Shown in pieces: positions 34,872 through 44,900 of a stretch of 64,000 bases of DNA. This DNA comes from CAYUMU01 sp964445985 (GTDB taxonomy: Bacteria > Planctomycetota > Planctomycetia > Pirellulales > S012-138). The stretch covers positions 15,522 through 79,521 of the forward strand of contig CAYUMU010000019.1 in NCBI GenBank assembly GCA_964445985.1. Reading direction: 5' to 3'. The notes beneath the pieces are model-generated. The model did no database searches and was not told the DNA's origin. It saw only the letters and a program-made list of their open reading frames with translations. Each line of letters starts with the position of its first letter. Positions within the stretch are counted from its first letter, which is position 1. A program made the translations under genes and the position numbers.

Positions 34872-37800
34872 TCACTGCGGAATGGGTACAGAGCGAGCGA
34901 TTTCGACTTCCGCACTCGTTAATGCGAAAAGTGCGGACACTCGCGCTTCGATAGCTACTCGCTGGGCATGTGCTTGTCGCTCCCTAACGGTGCGCTGATG
35001 ACGCACGCGCATAACTTTCACCTCTTCAAGGGTTTGAATTAGCGAACGCACAAGTTGCTCGATTTCTTCTCGCTGGGTTTGCGAAGCGATGGGAATGGGT
35101 AGAGATTGAATAAACTGCTTCCCATGGGAGTAATATCCGCCACGAAACACGCTAGTATTCTTTCGAATGAACGCTTCGCTGAGGGGATGATTGAGGACTG
35201 CAAGCAAGTAGTGATTCGTGACATCGGCATTGGGCTTCGGCCGAATCATATAATATGGGCCGTTCCCGCCGCCGGTAACAATAATGTTCGTGTCATCAAA
35301 TGCGTAACGAGGTTCAAGCGACAGAATCGGAAGGATAATTTTTTCCGTATCGAACTTCACCAGGCTCTGTGACCGGCCGAACTGATACCACTGCCGTTCG
35401 GCCGCCGTGCCGCCGGTCACATTACGCTTGTCAAGTTCGCTCCGCCGAGCAGTGAGATACTCAAAGCAACCAGGGTAAGAGCGTTGAAATTCGGCCGGCT
35501 GGATAAGTCTTGCCTTCGTACCCCTGGAGCTGGGGATGAGATGGTAGGGGAAAATCATCCACTTATTTGGCATCGGCCGCTCATAGGCGTTCAGTGCAAC
35601 GTCATGGAGGCAGGGGCGCAACACGCCCCGCTCGATTTCCCAATCGCGCCCGTTCCATTGAGTAGTGATCGAGTGTTGCGACTCACGCGTAGCCTGCACG
35701 ATGTAAACCTCGTCTGCGCTCGTTTGAACCCCGACGAAGATCTCGGCAACCGACTCGAGTGTCGAAGGAAACGAAGACCGGATACGACTGAACAGTGAAG
35801 CCGTTTCCGGATTGGCGAATTGCCATGGAGCGTCGGTTAGCTCAGCTGATGGCACTGTTGCAAAAATCGCTTGCCCGTCATATCGCCAACGTTCAAGGGA
35901 CTCAATTCGCTCGAATCGGACATCTTGATGATCTTGATGAGACAAAATCAGAATACACGTGTAGTTGGACGTGTTTGGACCGAATACTTGCTGTGTTCCG
36001 AAGTGAACAATCTGTTCCACGTGATGGCCTATGAGTCGTCGCAATGCCTTACCCGACTGGATAGACATGAATTTGTGCGGCACTATCAGGCCGACACGCC
36101 CGTCGGGGCGGGCCAGAGTAAGGGATCGCTCAACGAATAGCGCGTACTTGTCGAAGTTATTCTCGCGAGCCGTCAAATAGGGCGACCCAGCAGTTTGATA
36201 GTACGACACTTCCTCTGGCGAGTATTCCGTCATGTTCTGAATGCGAATGTACGGCGGATTACCGACGATCAAATCGAAACCGTCGCGACGCATATCCAAT
36301 GCGAACTCGGTAGCCCAATCAAATGGATTAATCTCGTCACGGGCGTCGTCAGGAAAACCTGCCATTGCCGCAACCCACTCAGGTTCGCTAACAAGCGAGT
36401 TGCCCGAACGGCAGATTTCATCCAGTGACGGAAGCGCTGGAGTACGATTTGTTTGCACGTAGTCACGAAGCGCATTGCCACTTTCGTTCTCGATAAGCTT
36501 GAGCAACAAGCTGAAGCGTGCGACTTCCACCGCGTTCGCGTCAATGTCCACGCCTCGAAGATGGACGAGCAGAATCCGTCGCCGTTCTTCAAGCGTCAAC
36601 CGGTATTGACCGGCGGCGACTTCATACACGGTTCGGCCGAGATGGGACGGAAGATCGTTCGCTTGATACCAACTCAAGTAGTGATCTAGCAGGAATTCGT
36701 ACGCAGACAGCAAAAACACGCCGGAACCGCAGCAGATATCAGCGACCGTAAAATGACAGAGGTCGTTTGGACTTTTCCCCTCGACGGCAGGTCCAAGCGT
36801 CCGCTGGACGATGGAGTCGACAACGAATCGCGGGGTCGGCACAACCCCGCCACTTTCCCGAACTTCGGGCTTGTGGACGATCTCGACGCCGTTAGCGCTG
36901 ACCCTGATGATCTCGCCGAGGAACTGCTCGTAGATCTCGCCGAGCACTTCTGTTTCCACAACAGCGAACGTGTACGGACTCTGCGGATAGTACAATTCCG
37001 AAATAATAGCGTGCAGCGTCACATCGCTAATGCGAATGCCGAGCGGTTTATCGTCTAGAAGTCGAAACAAGCCGGAGTCGTAGAACTCGTCAGCTCGATG
37101 TAGGAGCGTCATCAACGCGTCGAATGTTCCAGGAGACGACAGACCTTTAAGCGTTTCATAATTCTCAAGTTCGCGGTCTTCGCAGATTCGAAGGAAGACT
37201 ATTCGGGTAAGAAACAGCTGAACCGCGTAGGTCAGTTCTTGTGGAGTCAGACTCGGCGTGTTCGAGTGTATATCAACTGCAAGGCGGTGCCGCCATGAGC
37301 GAACCTGACGGAGAAAGTAATCGTCAAACTGCTCCGAACCGTGCCCCGTGAACCCGACGGCGAAACGATTGTCAAAGTCGCCGGAATAGACAACATCTCT
37401 CGAAAAATAGCCCCAGAGTTCATCAAAACGCGTCTCGAATTCCTCATAATCGACAAGCAGCAAGCGTGCTACGCGCGGGTCATCGCTATCACTTGGAATT
37501 GGCCGACAATCGTAAATCGCAAGCTGATGAAAATTCGTCAGGACTGATATGGGGAGGCTGGCAGAATACCCGTACCGCCGCGTCTGGAACGCTGGCGCTC
37601 GATCGCGGTCAATGTGGACGCTCGGCTTCTTCGCCTCGACGAAGAGCTTTCGTTGACGCGCCAACCGCAGCTCATAGTCCGGCTTCTTCGACAGTCGCTC
37701 CTCTCCAACTCCGACGGTCGCTTCTTCAATGACTTCGCGCAGGGAAAGTGGCTGACCAGAATCATTGTGGACGTCCCAGCCGTAGGCTTCCAGAAGTGGT

Positions 37801-37931
37801 GTGATGAAGTCGGTGCGAGCCTGGGTTTCGTTGTACGAGGGACGAAGATAGTCAGACTGGTTCCGAGCGAATCGCCGCACGAGTTCTGCAACCCGCAATC
37901 GCGACTGTTCCTTGGCATCGGTATTCATCAT
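34872..37931 (-). CDS. Type IIG-like restriction enzyme/adenine-N6 methyltransferase (Eco57I-like)
   Basis: A 1019-residue single-chain restriction-modification protein. The N-terminus carries a PD-(D/E)xK-type nuclease pattern (E35, PD at 84-85, E99-A-K101 in LFVEAKKPSV). The central N6-adenine methyltransferase has SAM motif I ADICCGSGVF (397-406) and catalytic NPPY (558-561, IVGNPPYIRIQ). The C-terminal third is a TaqI-like target-recognition region (SVFRGGYYSHGKQFIQSLPI) with a helical tail. Such enzymes both cut and methylate one recognition sequence; that site cannot be read from the protein. Its ATG overlaps the stop of the upstream methyltransferase gene as ATGA, implying coupled translation. 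Confidence 0.88.
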   Translation of the reverse strand: MMNTDAKEQSRLRVAELVRRFARNQSDYLRPSYNETQARTDFITPLLEAYGWDVHNDSGQPLSLREVIEEATVGVGEERLSKKPDYELRLARQRKLFVEAKKPSVHIDRDRAPAFQTRRYGYSASLPISVLTNFHQLAIYDCRPIPSDSDDPRVARLLLVDYEEFETRFDELWGYFSRDVVYSGDFDNRFAVGFTGHGSEQFDDYFLRQVRSWRHRLAVDIHSNTPSLTPQELTYAVQLFLTRIVFLRICEDRELENYETLKGLSSPGTFDALMTLLHRADEFYDSGLFRLLDDKPLGIRISDVTLHAIISELYYPQSPYTFAVVETEVLGEIYEQFLGEIIRVSANGVEIVHKPEVRESGGVVPTPRFVVDSIVQRTLGPAVEGKSPNDLCHFTVADICCGSGVFLLSAYEFLLDHYLSWYQANDLPSHLGRTVYEVAAGQYRLTLEERRRILLVHLRGVDIDANAVEVARFSLLLKLIENESGNALRDYVQTNRTPALPSLDEICRSGNSLVSEPEWVAAMAGFPDDARDEINPFDWATEFALDMRRDGFDLIVGNPPYIRIQNMTEYSPEEVSYYQTAGSPYLTARENNFDKYALFVERSLTLARPDGRVGLIVPHKFMSIQSGKALRRLIGHHVEQIVHFGTQQVFGPNTSNYTCILILSHQDHQDVRFERIESLERWRYDGQAIFATVPSAELTDAPWQFANPETASLFSRIRSSFPSTLESVAEIFVGVQTSADEVYIVQATRESQHSITTQWNGRDWEIERGVLRPCLHDVALNAYERPMPNKWMIFPYHLIPSSRGTKARLIQPAEFQRSYPGCFEYLTARRSELDKRNVTGGTAAERQWYQFGRSQSLVKFDTEKIILPILSLEPRYAFDDTNIIVTGGGNGPYYMIRPKPNADVTNHYLLAVLNHPLSEAFIRKNTSVFRGGYYSHGKQFIQSLPIPIASQTQREEIEQLVRSLIQTLEEVKVMRVRHQRTVRERQAHAQRVAIEARVSALFALTSAEVEIARSVPIPQ

Positions 37932-39700
37932 AGACCGGCCTTGAGTTTGCGTTTGCGACGTCGCGACATTCGGCGATCACGCATTTTCGTCCAAATGGTT
38001 TTCAGTGCCTCACAGTCGGACTTCGACATGCCCATGCCTTTGATAAGCACTTGCTTGGCATTTTCTTGAAGAACCTGCTCCAATCCGCCTGCTCGAATCA
38101 GGCGATCACATTCCTTCAGTGGCAGCGCGTCTGCGAGCTGCGCGGGCATCAATAGCCGTTCCGCTTCTGTCGGCTCGAGTTCCAAAACACCCCCGCCGTA
38201 GCTTCGCCCTTCAACTTCCGCGGAAGCTGCAGTGAGATGCGTATACATATTCGCAATGATTCGCTCTCGATCACCTTTGCATGTTAGGCGATGTATAGTA
38301 TCGGTTGATGTCGCATCGGCAGTGTTTAAGACGGCACGAGGAAAGTCATAGATTTGCCGGAAGAGGAAGCCATCGGGTATCCAAACAGACGGCACTGCGT
38401 ACCACGGGGAACGGATCGAGCACTTGTACCCACGGTTGTATGCATTTTGTTCGCCTTCACGGACGTATTCGCCTAACGACTTGGGAAGTTTACCCCCGTT
38501 GAGCGAACCGAGGTGGAGAAGATGCACACGGTCGCCGTTCTTCGCAAGCCCTTTCCATTCCGCCTTGTCGATGACGGCACCGGAAAGGTGTGCCGAACGA
38601 GATACCAGTGGAATCGTAAACGCAGCGAGCCTTCGCTCTTCGATTTGTCCACCGTCAAGGACGAAGAATTCGTTCTTGCCAGTGACAACCCCGACGTCAA
38701 CCGTTGCATGGGTGGAAAGCGACGTCGCAACGGCAGATGATCGAAGATCACGCAGGAAATCGATCTCACGTTGGCTCAAAAAGTATTTGAGCCATTTTTC
38801 GTTGTCGTGGCGGACAACCTTCGGATCGATCTTGGACAAGAGATTCTGTGGTGACCGTGAGGTAATCTCTTCAACGGTAGCAGTTTCAATTAGACCAACA
38901 CGGCAAACATTGGAAGGCGTCGGTGAAGGCAGCGCATTTTCCGCCAGCAGCAAGACGACCTCCTGCTCGGCGTTCTCAAAAAACAATTCATTGCAAGCGA
39001 TGATGTCGATCCGTTTGAAACGGTCAACGAGGTACGATCGAAGTTGCGCCGCATAGGTTACTTGCAAGAGTTCCGCGGGGAGGACGAACGCCATGCGACC
39101 CCCCGGGCGCAATAGCCTCGCACCTGCAACGACAAATGGCACCCAAATATTTGTTAGGCGATTGGGGGTCAGTCCAACATCGGCCATGATCGACATGGCA
39201 AGCGACCGGTGGGGTTCTGGGAAGGTTTGGTATCGAATGAACGGCGGGTTCCCAATGACGACGTCGAACGACGATGAGGCAGAATTGAGAGTCCATTCGA
39301 AAAAATCACCGGTAACTACCGTGTGATTCCCAGCGTCGCGAAGGAGCCGCCGAAGGATGCCACGCGCAGCCTCTGCCTCAGTGCTGTTGATTTCAATTCC
39401 TACAAGACTCTTCGCGACCTTTGATGGCTTCGCGCCTTTCTCACAAAGTACCGCAGCCGCTGCACGCAAAAATGCCCCGTCACCGCAGCTTGGTTCTACG
39501 ATGCGATCGTCGGCAGACCGAATCGCCCAACTGCACAGCCATTCGGCCACTCTTCGCGACGTGTAATAACCTCCCCGTAACTTGTCTGCGTCCGCATCTT
39601 GAAATCGCCCTGCCTTTGGTCCATTCTGCATGCCACTGACCGCTGGTCCCAGAAAAGCCGGCGAGGCTGTTGAATCGTTTCTGGCAGAAGTCCGTGCCAT
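37928..39700 (-). CDS. Adenine-specific DNA methyltransferase (M.TaqI/Eco57I-like)
   Basis: A 590-residue N6-adenine methyltransferase with SAM-binding IVEPSCGDGAFL (E69 to G75 core) and catalytic NPPF (151-154, VIGNPPFIRYQ). A long C-terminal target-recognition part ends in a basic tail (RRMSRRRKRKLKAGL). There is no nuclease motif. It is encoded just upstream of, and translationally coupled to, the Type IIG-like enzyme. It most likely protects the second strand of an asymmetric site or backs up host protection, as in other Type IIG systems with an extra methylase. ATG 39700 is used; an internal ATG at 39631 is an alternative. Confidence 0.87.
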   Translation of the reverse strand: MARTSARNDSTASPAFLGPAVSGMQNGPKAGRFQDADADKLRGGYYTSRRVAEWLCSWAIRSADDRIVEPSCGDGAFLRAAAAVLCEKGAKPSKVAKSLVGIEINSTEAEAARGILRRLLRDAGNHTVVTGDFFEWTLNSASSSFDVVIGNPPFIRYQTFPEPHRSLAMSIMADVGLTPNRLTNIWVPFVVAGARLLRPGGRMAFVLPAELLQVTYAAQLRSYLVDRFKRIDIIACNELFFENAEQEVVLLLAENALPSPTPSNVCRVGLIETATVEEITSRSPQNLLSKIDPKVVRHDNEKWLKYFLSQREIDFLRDLRSSAVATSLSTHATVDVGVVTGKNEFFVLDGGQIEERRLAAFTIPLVSRSAHLSGAVIDKAEWKGLAKNGDRVHLLHLGSLNGGKLPKSLGEYVREGEQNAYNRGYKCSIRSPWYAVPSVWIPDGFLFRQIYDFPRAVLNTADATSTDTIHRLTCKGDRERIIANMYTHLTAASAEVEGRSYGGGVLELEPTEAERLLMPAQLADALPLKECDRLIRAGGLEQVLQENAKQVLIKGMGMSKSDCEALKTIWTKMRDRRMSRRRKRKLKAGL

Positions 39701-39883
39701 AAATCCGTTTCCCGTAGCGTGTTGCGTTGTTGTCGAAAGAATGGCTGCTTCTCCCGGGAGAAGCCGAAAGCAAGAGGGCGCTGGCTTCTAGAAGAGGGGG
39801 AGTGCAAGCAGTGGACATTAGAACAGAAGTCGCCCCATCAATCCAGACGGGGCAATCGTTCTCAGAATTCCAGAGACAACAAT

Positions 39884-40186
39884 TTAGACCTTGCTATCCG
39901 GAAGACGTTCAGCCGAAGGGCGCCAGCCAGCCTTTACGAGCTCGGCGAGAACCTTGTAGGCAACGTACCCTCGGCCAAAGCTGATTTGAGTCAAGTACTC
40001 GTACTCCTCAACCAGTCGACGGTAAATCGGCCGCAAATCATCCGGGAGTGTTGACTCCGCCTCCATCGACTTGTCGCTTGTAGTCGGCATTGAATTGCCC
40101 GGTGGACTGCGTTCTTTTGCTACGGATTGTACCGAATTCTTATTATTCTCCAATTGTGCCACTTCCGAAAGAGATTGAGCTGTCAA
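39884..40186 (-). CDS. Small unknown protein upstream of the R-M genes
   Basis: A 100-residue frame whose second half looks folded (LRPIYRRLVEEYEYLTQISF, then GRGYVAYKVLAELVKAGWRP). It starts at TTG 40186 or, more modestly, at ATG 40090 (MPTTSDKSMEAES). It lies 183 bases upstream of the methyltransferase gene on the same strand, so it could be an accessory or control protein of the R-M unit. No helix-turn-helix is evident. Confidence 0.5.
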   Translation of the reverse strand: MTAQSLSEVAQLENNKNSVQSVAKERSPPGNSMPTTSDKSMEAESTLPDDLRPIYRRLVEEYEYLTQISFGRGYVAYKVLAELVKAGWRPSAERLPDSKV

Positions 40187-40205
40187 CCCGGTTTAAGGGC
40201 GGCCG

Positions 40206-40353
40206 GGTGGCACGCTTCGCCGTTAACCTTATTGGTTCGGAGATTGTCCAGTTTTCCGAGATTTCTCGGCAGCCAAGACCCCCTAAATTACAGGTCGATG
40301 TAAACTATTGCGTAATTTTCGGTTAAAAAAGGGTTAACGGCGTAGAGTGGCAC
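40206..40353. mobile_element. MITE copy B
   Basis: A 148-base element nearly identical to 30733-30882. Its ends GTGGCACGCTTCGCCGTTAA and the inverse of TTAACGGCGTAGAGTGGCAC are terminal inverted repeats of about 22 bp. It lies just upstream of the R-M cluster and could influence its promoter. No transposase is encoded, so it depends on an element elsewhere. Confidence 0.85.
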
Positions 40354-40666
40354 GGGCCACGTCTATTCCGACTCATTTTTGGTTATCAATGTCCATCTTG
40401 CCGCCGAGCCAGGATGAAACGGCAAGACGAACGCCTCATTGGCAAGTGGTCATGCGTCGATGGGCAACCCTGTCCCGACCCAGCACAATGGTGGCGATGC
40501 CCCGGATGCGGCGAGCGTTGGTTCTGCATCGCTGGAAGAGATTGGACTCAACACCACTCAGAATTGCTTCGTCGTTTACATCGTGAATAGCCGAATATCC
40601 AGCAGTTGCACGCGACCGCCGCAACAGCTGGCGTGTAGGATTATCGATCGGGCGGCAAGTAAACTC

Positions 40667-40735
40667 GGCCCGCACTCGGTGGGTGCAAAGCGCGCCAACC
40701 CTGCGATTGCACCGTGCTACGCTTGCTGGACACGG
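40667..40735. repeat. Dispersed intergenic repeat, copy 2
   Basis: A diverged copy of the repeat at 34673-34745, recognised by GGTGGGTGCAAAGCGCGCCA and GTGCTACGCTTGCTGG. The surrounding 40354-40716 holds no supported gene. Confidence 0.4.
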
Positions 40736-41097
40736 CGAGATGGATTCCTCGCCGCTTCGATTACGGCGGCGCCGTGCCGGCACAAGTCTTGCGCCGCCGC
40801 CCTCGCCGCGCCGATCACTTCGGACTTGGCGTACGAAAGCAGCCGGTCGGGCAGCGCTGCGATCATATCTCCGGTCTCCTCACCACTGATGTCGGCCGCC
40901 ATCTTTACGCCTCCGCCCGATGACGTGAAACTGATGCCTGCCACCACGGGATCGATGCCGTTGCCAGGCAAGCTGAATGTGCCGCAAAGGGGGCATATCG
41001 CTTGAGCCAGCCGCCTCCCGCAAACTAATCGTGCATTTGCCGGCTGGCCTTGGCATACTTCTACGGACACCCCGAATTTTGTTATTTGCGCAACCAC
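40717..41097 (-). CDS. Hypothetical protein, low confidence
   Basis: A 126-codon frame whose second half has protein-like composition (GIDPVVAGISFTSSGGGVKM, MIAALPDRLLSYAKSEVIGA) and one CPLCG motif. It reads into the dispersed repeat and stops there, so it may be a truncated gene. I recognise no family, and it lies head-to-head with the isochorismatase-like gene. Confidence 0.3.
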   Translation of the reverse strand: MVAQITKFGVSVEVCQGQPANARLVCGRRLAQAICPLCGTFSLPGNGIDPVVAGISFTSSGGGVKMAADISGEETGDMIAALPDRLLSYAKSEVIGAARAAAQDLCRHGAAVIEAARNPSRRVQQA

Positions 41098-41120
41098 ATA
41101 ACATGCCGGAAGGATTGCTC

Positions 41121-41828
41121 ATGAGCACCGCCGAAGCCCACGCCGCTGGTTCCGCCGATCTGCAACTGCCCGACGAACTGCGTGAGCCGCTGCGCCGCCA
41201 TTTGGCCGATCTCAAGCAGCGGTATTTGGAGCGGGGGTGGGGGGCGCCGGTGGGCTTTGGGAAACGCCCCGCCTTGATTGTGATCGACCTGGCTTGCTTC
41301 TGGACCGATGCGGCCCAGCAGATTGGCAGTCACTTGGGGGGCGTGATCGAGAACACCCAGACCGTGCTGGCCGCGGCCCGCGCGGCAGGCATTCCGGTGT
41401 TCTTTACCACGTTTGCTTTCGACCCGGCCGAGCCGCCGAGCCCTCACGACATCAAGCTGCAATTGCGGCTCACGCCCGCCGACGCCCACCGGTTTGAGCT
41501 CGATCCGCGAATGGACCGCCAGCCCACCGAAAAGCTGATTCGCAAGCGCTACGCCTCGGCTTTCAAAGGCACCAACCTGAACGAAATGCTCACGGCGCTC
41601 GGCATCGATACGCTGATTGTTACCGGTTGCAGCACCAGCCATTGCATCTATGCCACCTGCCGCGACGCCACCGATAGCTTCCGCGTGATCGTGCCCCAGG
41701 AAGCGGTGGGCGAGCGGTGCGAACTGATGCACGAAGTGAACCTGCTCGATATTCAGATCGACCTGGGCGACGTGCTGCCGGTGGCCGAGGTGGTGGAAAA
41801 ACTGGCAAGCCTGCAGGCCAGCACTTAG
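41121..41828 (+). CDS. Isochorismatase-family cysteine hydrolase
   Basis: A 235-residue member of the cysteine-hydrolase family (isochorismatase, nicotinamidase, N-carbamoylsarcosine amidase). The catalytic triad is visible: Asp in RPALIVIDLACFWTD, Lys in EKLIRKRYASAFKGT, and Cys in GCSTSHCIYATCRDATD. The N-terminal helix and overall order resemble N-carbamoylsarcosine amidohydrolases, which release ammonia from a carbamoyl group. The substrate remains open. An AGGA eight bases before ATG 41121 decides the start against ATG 41103. It is the first of several plus-strand genes without clear pathway links. Confidence 0.9.
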   Translation: MSTAEAHAAGSADLQLPDELREPLRRHLADLKQRYLERGWGAPVGFGKRPALIVIDLACFWTDAAQQIGSHLGGVIENTQTVLAAARAAGIPVFFTTFAFDPAEPPSPHDIKLQLRLTPADAHRFELDPRMDRQPTEKLIRKRYASAFKGTNLNEMLTALGIDTLIVTGCSTSHCIYATCRDATDSFRVIVPQEAVGERCELMHEVNLLDIQIDLGDVLPVAEVVEKLASLQAST

Positions 41829-41903
41829 AATCGACCCATATCCTGCCTGCCGAAAGTTCCTGACCTGCCCACCCAGCGTCAGGGCGTCGCAACTTCCTAC
41901 CTG

Positions 41904-44900
41904 ATGAGCTTCCGCATGCGATCCACCGACTCGGAGCACCGTCTCGCTTACCGACACGGCTGTTCCGGCCCCCGCCTGGCGGGCCATCCGCGCCTGGTTT
42001 CAATCTCGTTCGCCCTGGCCCTGGGCTGCGCGCTCGTGGCGACCGCCGCTGCCCAAGACGAAGACACCACGCCCGCCGCTCCCGCCGAGCCGCCGCTGCC
42101 GGTTGCCGAAGCGCTGAAGCAGTTGCACGTGCCCGATGATTTGGTGGTGGAAGCCGTGCTGGCCGAGCCAGCAGTCCGCCAGCCCCTGGCCATGAGTTTC
42201 GACGAACGAGGCCGGATGTGGGTGGTGCAGTATTTGCAATATCCTTACCCGGCAGGGCTGACGATGCTCAGCCGCGACAAGTTCTGGAGGGCTCAATACG
42301 ACAAGATTCCCTTGCCCCCTCCCCATCACACGCCGGGCCTCGATAAGATCACCATTCATGAAGACACCGACGGCGACGGCCAGTTCGACAAGGAAAAAAC
42401 CTTCCTCGAAGGGACCAGCATCACCACGGCCATTGCCTTGGGACGCGGCGGGACCTGGGTGCTCAATCCGCCCTACCTGCTATTCTACCCCGATAAAAAC
42501 CACGACGACGTGCCCGACGGCCCGCCCGAGGTGCACCTCACCGGCTTCGGCATGGAAGACACCCACTCGGTGGTCAATAGCCTGCGGTTCGGACCCGATG
42601 GCTGGCTGTACGCCGCCCAGGGGAGCACCGTCAGTGGCCACGTCAAACGGCCCGAAGACAAAGCCGTGGTTCACTCGCAAGGGCAGCTCATTTGGCGCTA
42701 TCACCCGGAAACCAGGCAGTACGAAATTTTTGCCGAGGGGGGCGGCAACGCGTTTGGCGTGGAGTTCGACGAAGCTGGCCGCGTGTATTCCGGCCACAAC
42801 GGCGGCAACACCCGCGGCTTCCATTACGTGCAAGGCGGCTACTATCGCAAAGGCTTCGCCAAGCACGGCCCGCTCTCCAACCCCTACAGCTTTGGCTTCT
42901 TCGAAGCCATGGGCCATCACAACGTGCCCCGTTTCACGCATACCTTCATTATCTATGAAGAAAACCAGCTTCCCGAGCCTTACCGTGGCAAGCTCTTCGG
43001 AGTCGGCCCGCTGCAAAGCCACGTGGTGATGGCCGAAATCAGCCCCGATGGTTCCACCTATCAAACCACGGACGTAGGGCATCCCCTCCAGAGCGACGAC
43101 AAACGCTTCCGCCCGGTCGATATCAAAACAGGCCCCGACGGCGCGATTTACGTGGCCGATATGTACGAGCCCGAGATCGCCCACGGCAAGCACTTCTCAG
43201 GGCAGATCGATAAGACCACCGGCCGCATCTATCGCCTCCGCGGCAAAAACATGCAGCCCCAGCAGCCCTTCGATCTTTCCAGCAAACCCAGCCGCGACCT
43301 GGTGGTGCTGCTGCGACACCCCAGCAAGTGGTGGCGGCAAACGGCCCTGCGCCTGCTGGGCGATCGCCGCGACGCCTCCATCGTGCCGCAACTCCGCAAC
43401 ATCATTCTTACGGAAGAAGGCGACGCGGCGCTGGATGCCCTCTGGGCGCTCCATCAAACGGCCGGTCTCGATGCGGACATCTCCGCACAATGCTTGAAGC
43501 ACGCCAACCCCCAGGTCAGGGCCTGGACCGTGCGTCTGTTGGCCGACAACCACCAGGTTTCGCCCCAAATCGCCGCCGCTTTGGCGGCCTTGGCCCAGAC
43601 CGAGCCCAACGTGCAAGTTCGCAGCCAGTTGGCCTGCTCGGCCCGGCGGTTATCGCCCGAGGCCGGCCTGCCGATGGTCGCCTCGTTGCTCGATCGCGAT
43701 GAAGACGTGGCCGACCCGCACTTGCCGCTGCTGCTATATTGGGCCATGGAAGCCCGCTGCGGCGAGCATGCCGATCAGGTGGTGGCGTTGCTCAAGTCGC
43801 CCGAAACTTGGGTCCGCCCCATCGTGGCCGAGCACATCTTGCAGCGGCTAATGCGGCGGTTTGCCCAGGCCGGAACCAGGGCCGACTTGCTGCACTGCGC
43901 CACCCTGCTCAACACGGCCCCCAGCGAAATGGCCGCCGCCAAACTGCTGGCCGGCTTTGAAGAAGCCTTCCAAGGGCGTTCGCTCGCCGGCGCTCCCCGC
44001 GAATTGCTGGAAGCCCTGGCGGCCCGGGGCGGCGGCTCGCTGGTGCTCAAGGTGCGGCAAGACAACCCCGACGCCGTGACCGAAGCCCTCGCCACCGTCG
44101 CCGATGCCAAGGCCGACGCCGCGCGGCGGTTGCAACTGGTGCAGGTCTTCGGCGAAGTCCGCCAACCCCAGGCCGTAAAAACGCTGCTGGCCATTGTCCG
44201 CGAACCGGCCGTGCAAGGCAAAGCCGGTGACAGCAAAACGGCCGCGGCCGCCACGGCGTTGCAGCAAGCGGCGCTCACGTCGCTGCAAATTTACGACCAG
44301 CCCGAGGTGGCGCAAGAAGTCATCGCGGCCTACGCCGCGCTCTCGCCCGACGTTCGCGAAGCGGCTCAAACGCTGCTGGCCAGCCGCGCCGCTTGGACCC
44401 GCCAACTGTTGGAAGCCGTGGATGCCGGCCAGGTGGCCAAAGACAGCCTGCCCACCGACGTGGTCCGCCAGTTCACCATCCATCGCGACGCCCAGATTGC
44501 CGAGCTGATTCAGAAGCACTGGGGGAGCGTGGCCGGGGCCACCACTGCCGAAATGCAGGCCCAAATCGCGGCCCTGCTCAAGGTGGTCGGCCACGGTTCA
44601 GGCGATCCCTACGCCGGCAAAAAGCTGTTCAACGCCAGCTGCGGCAAGTGCCACGTGCTGCACGGCACGGGCGGCCGCATCGGACCCGACCTCACCGCCT
44701 ACAAACGCGACGACGTTGATCGCATGCTCGTCAACGTGGTGAACCCCAGCGCCGAAATCCGCGAAGGCTTCGAAACCATGCTCGCCATCACCGCCGACGG
44801 TCGGGCCGTGATTGGCTTCCTGGTCGACAAAGACAACCGCGTCGCCGTCCTCCGCGGCGCCGATGGCCAAAACATCGTGCTCAACGTGGAAGACATCGAA

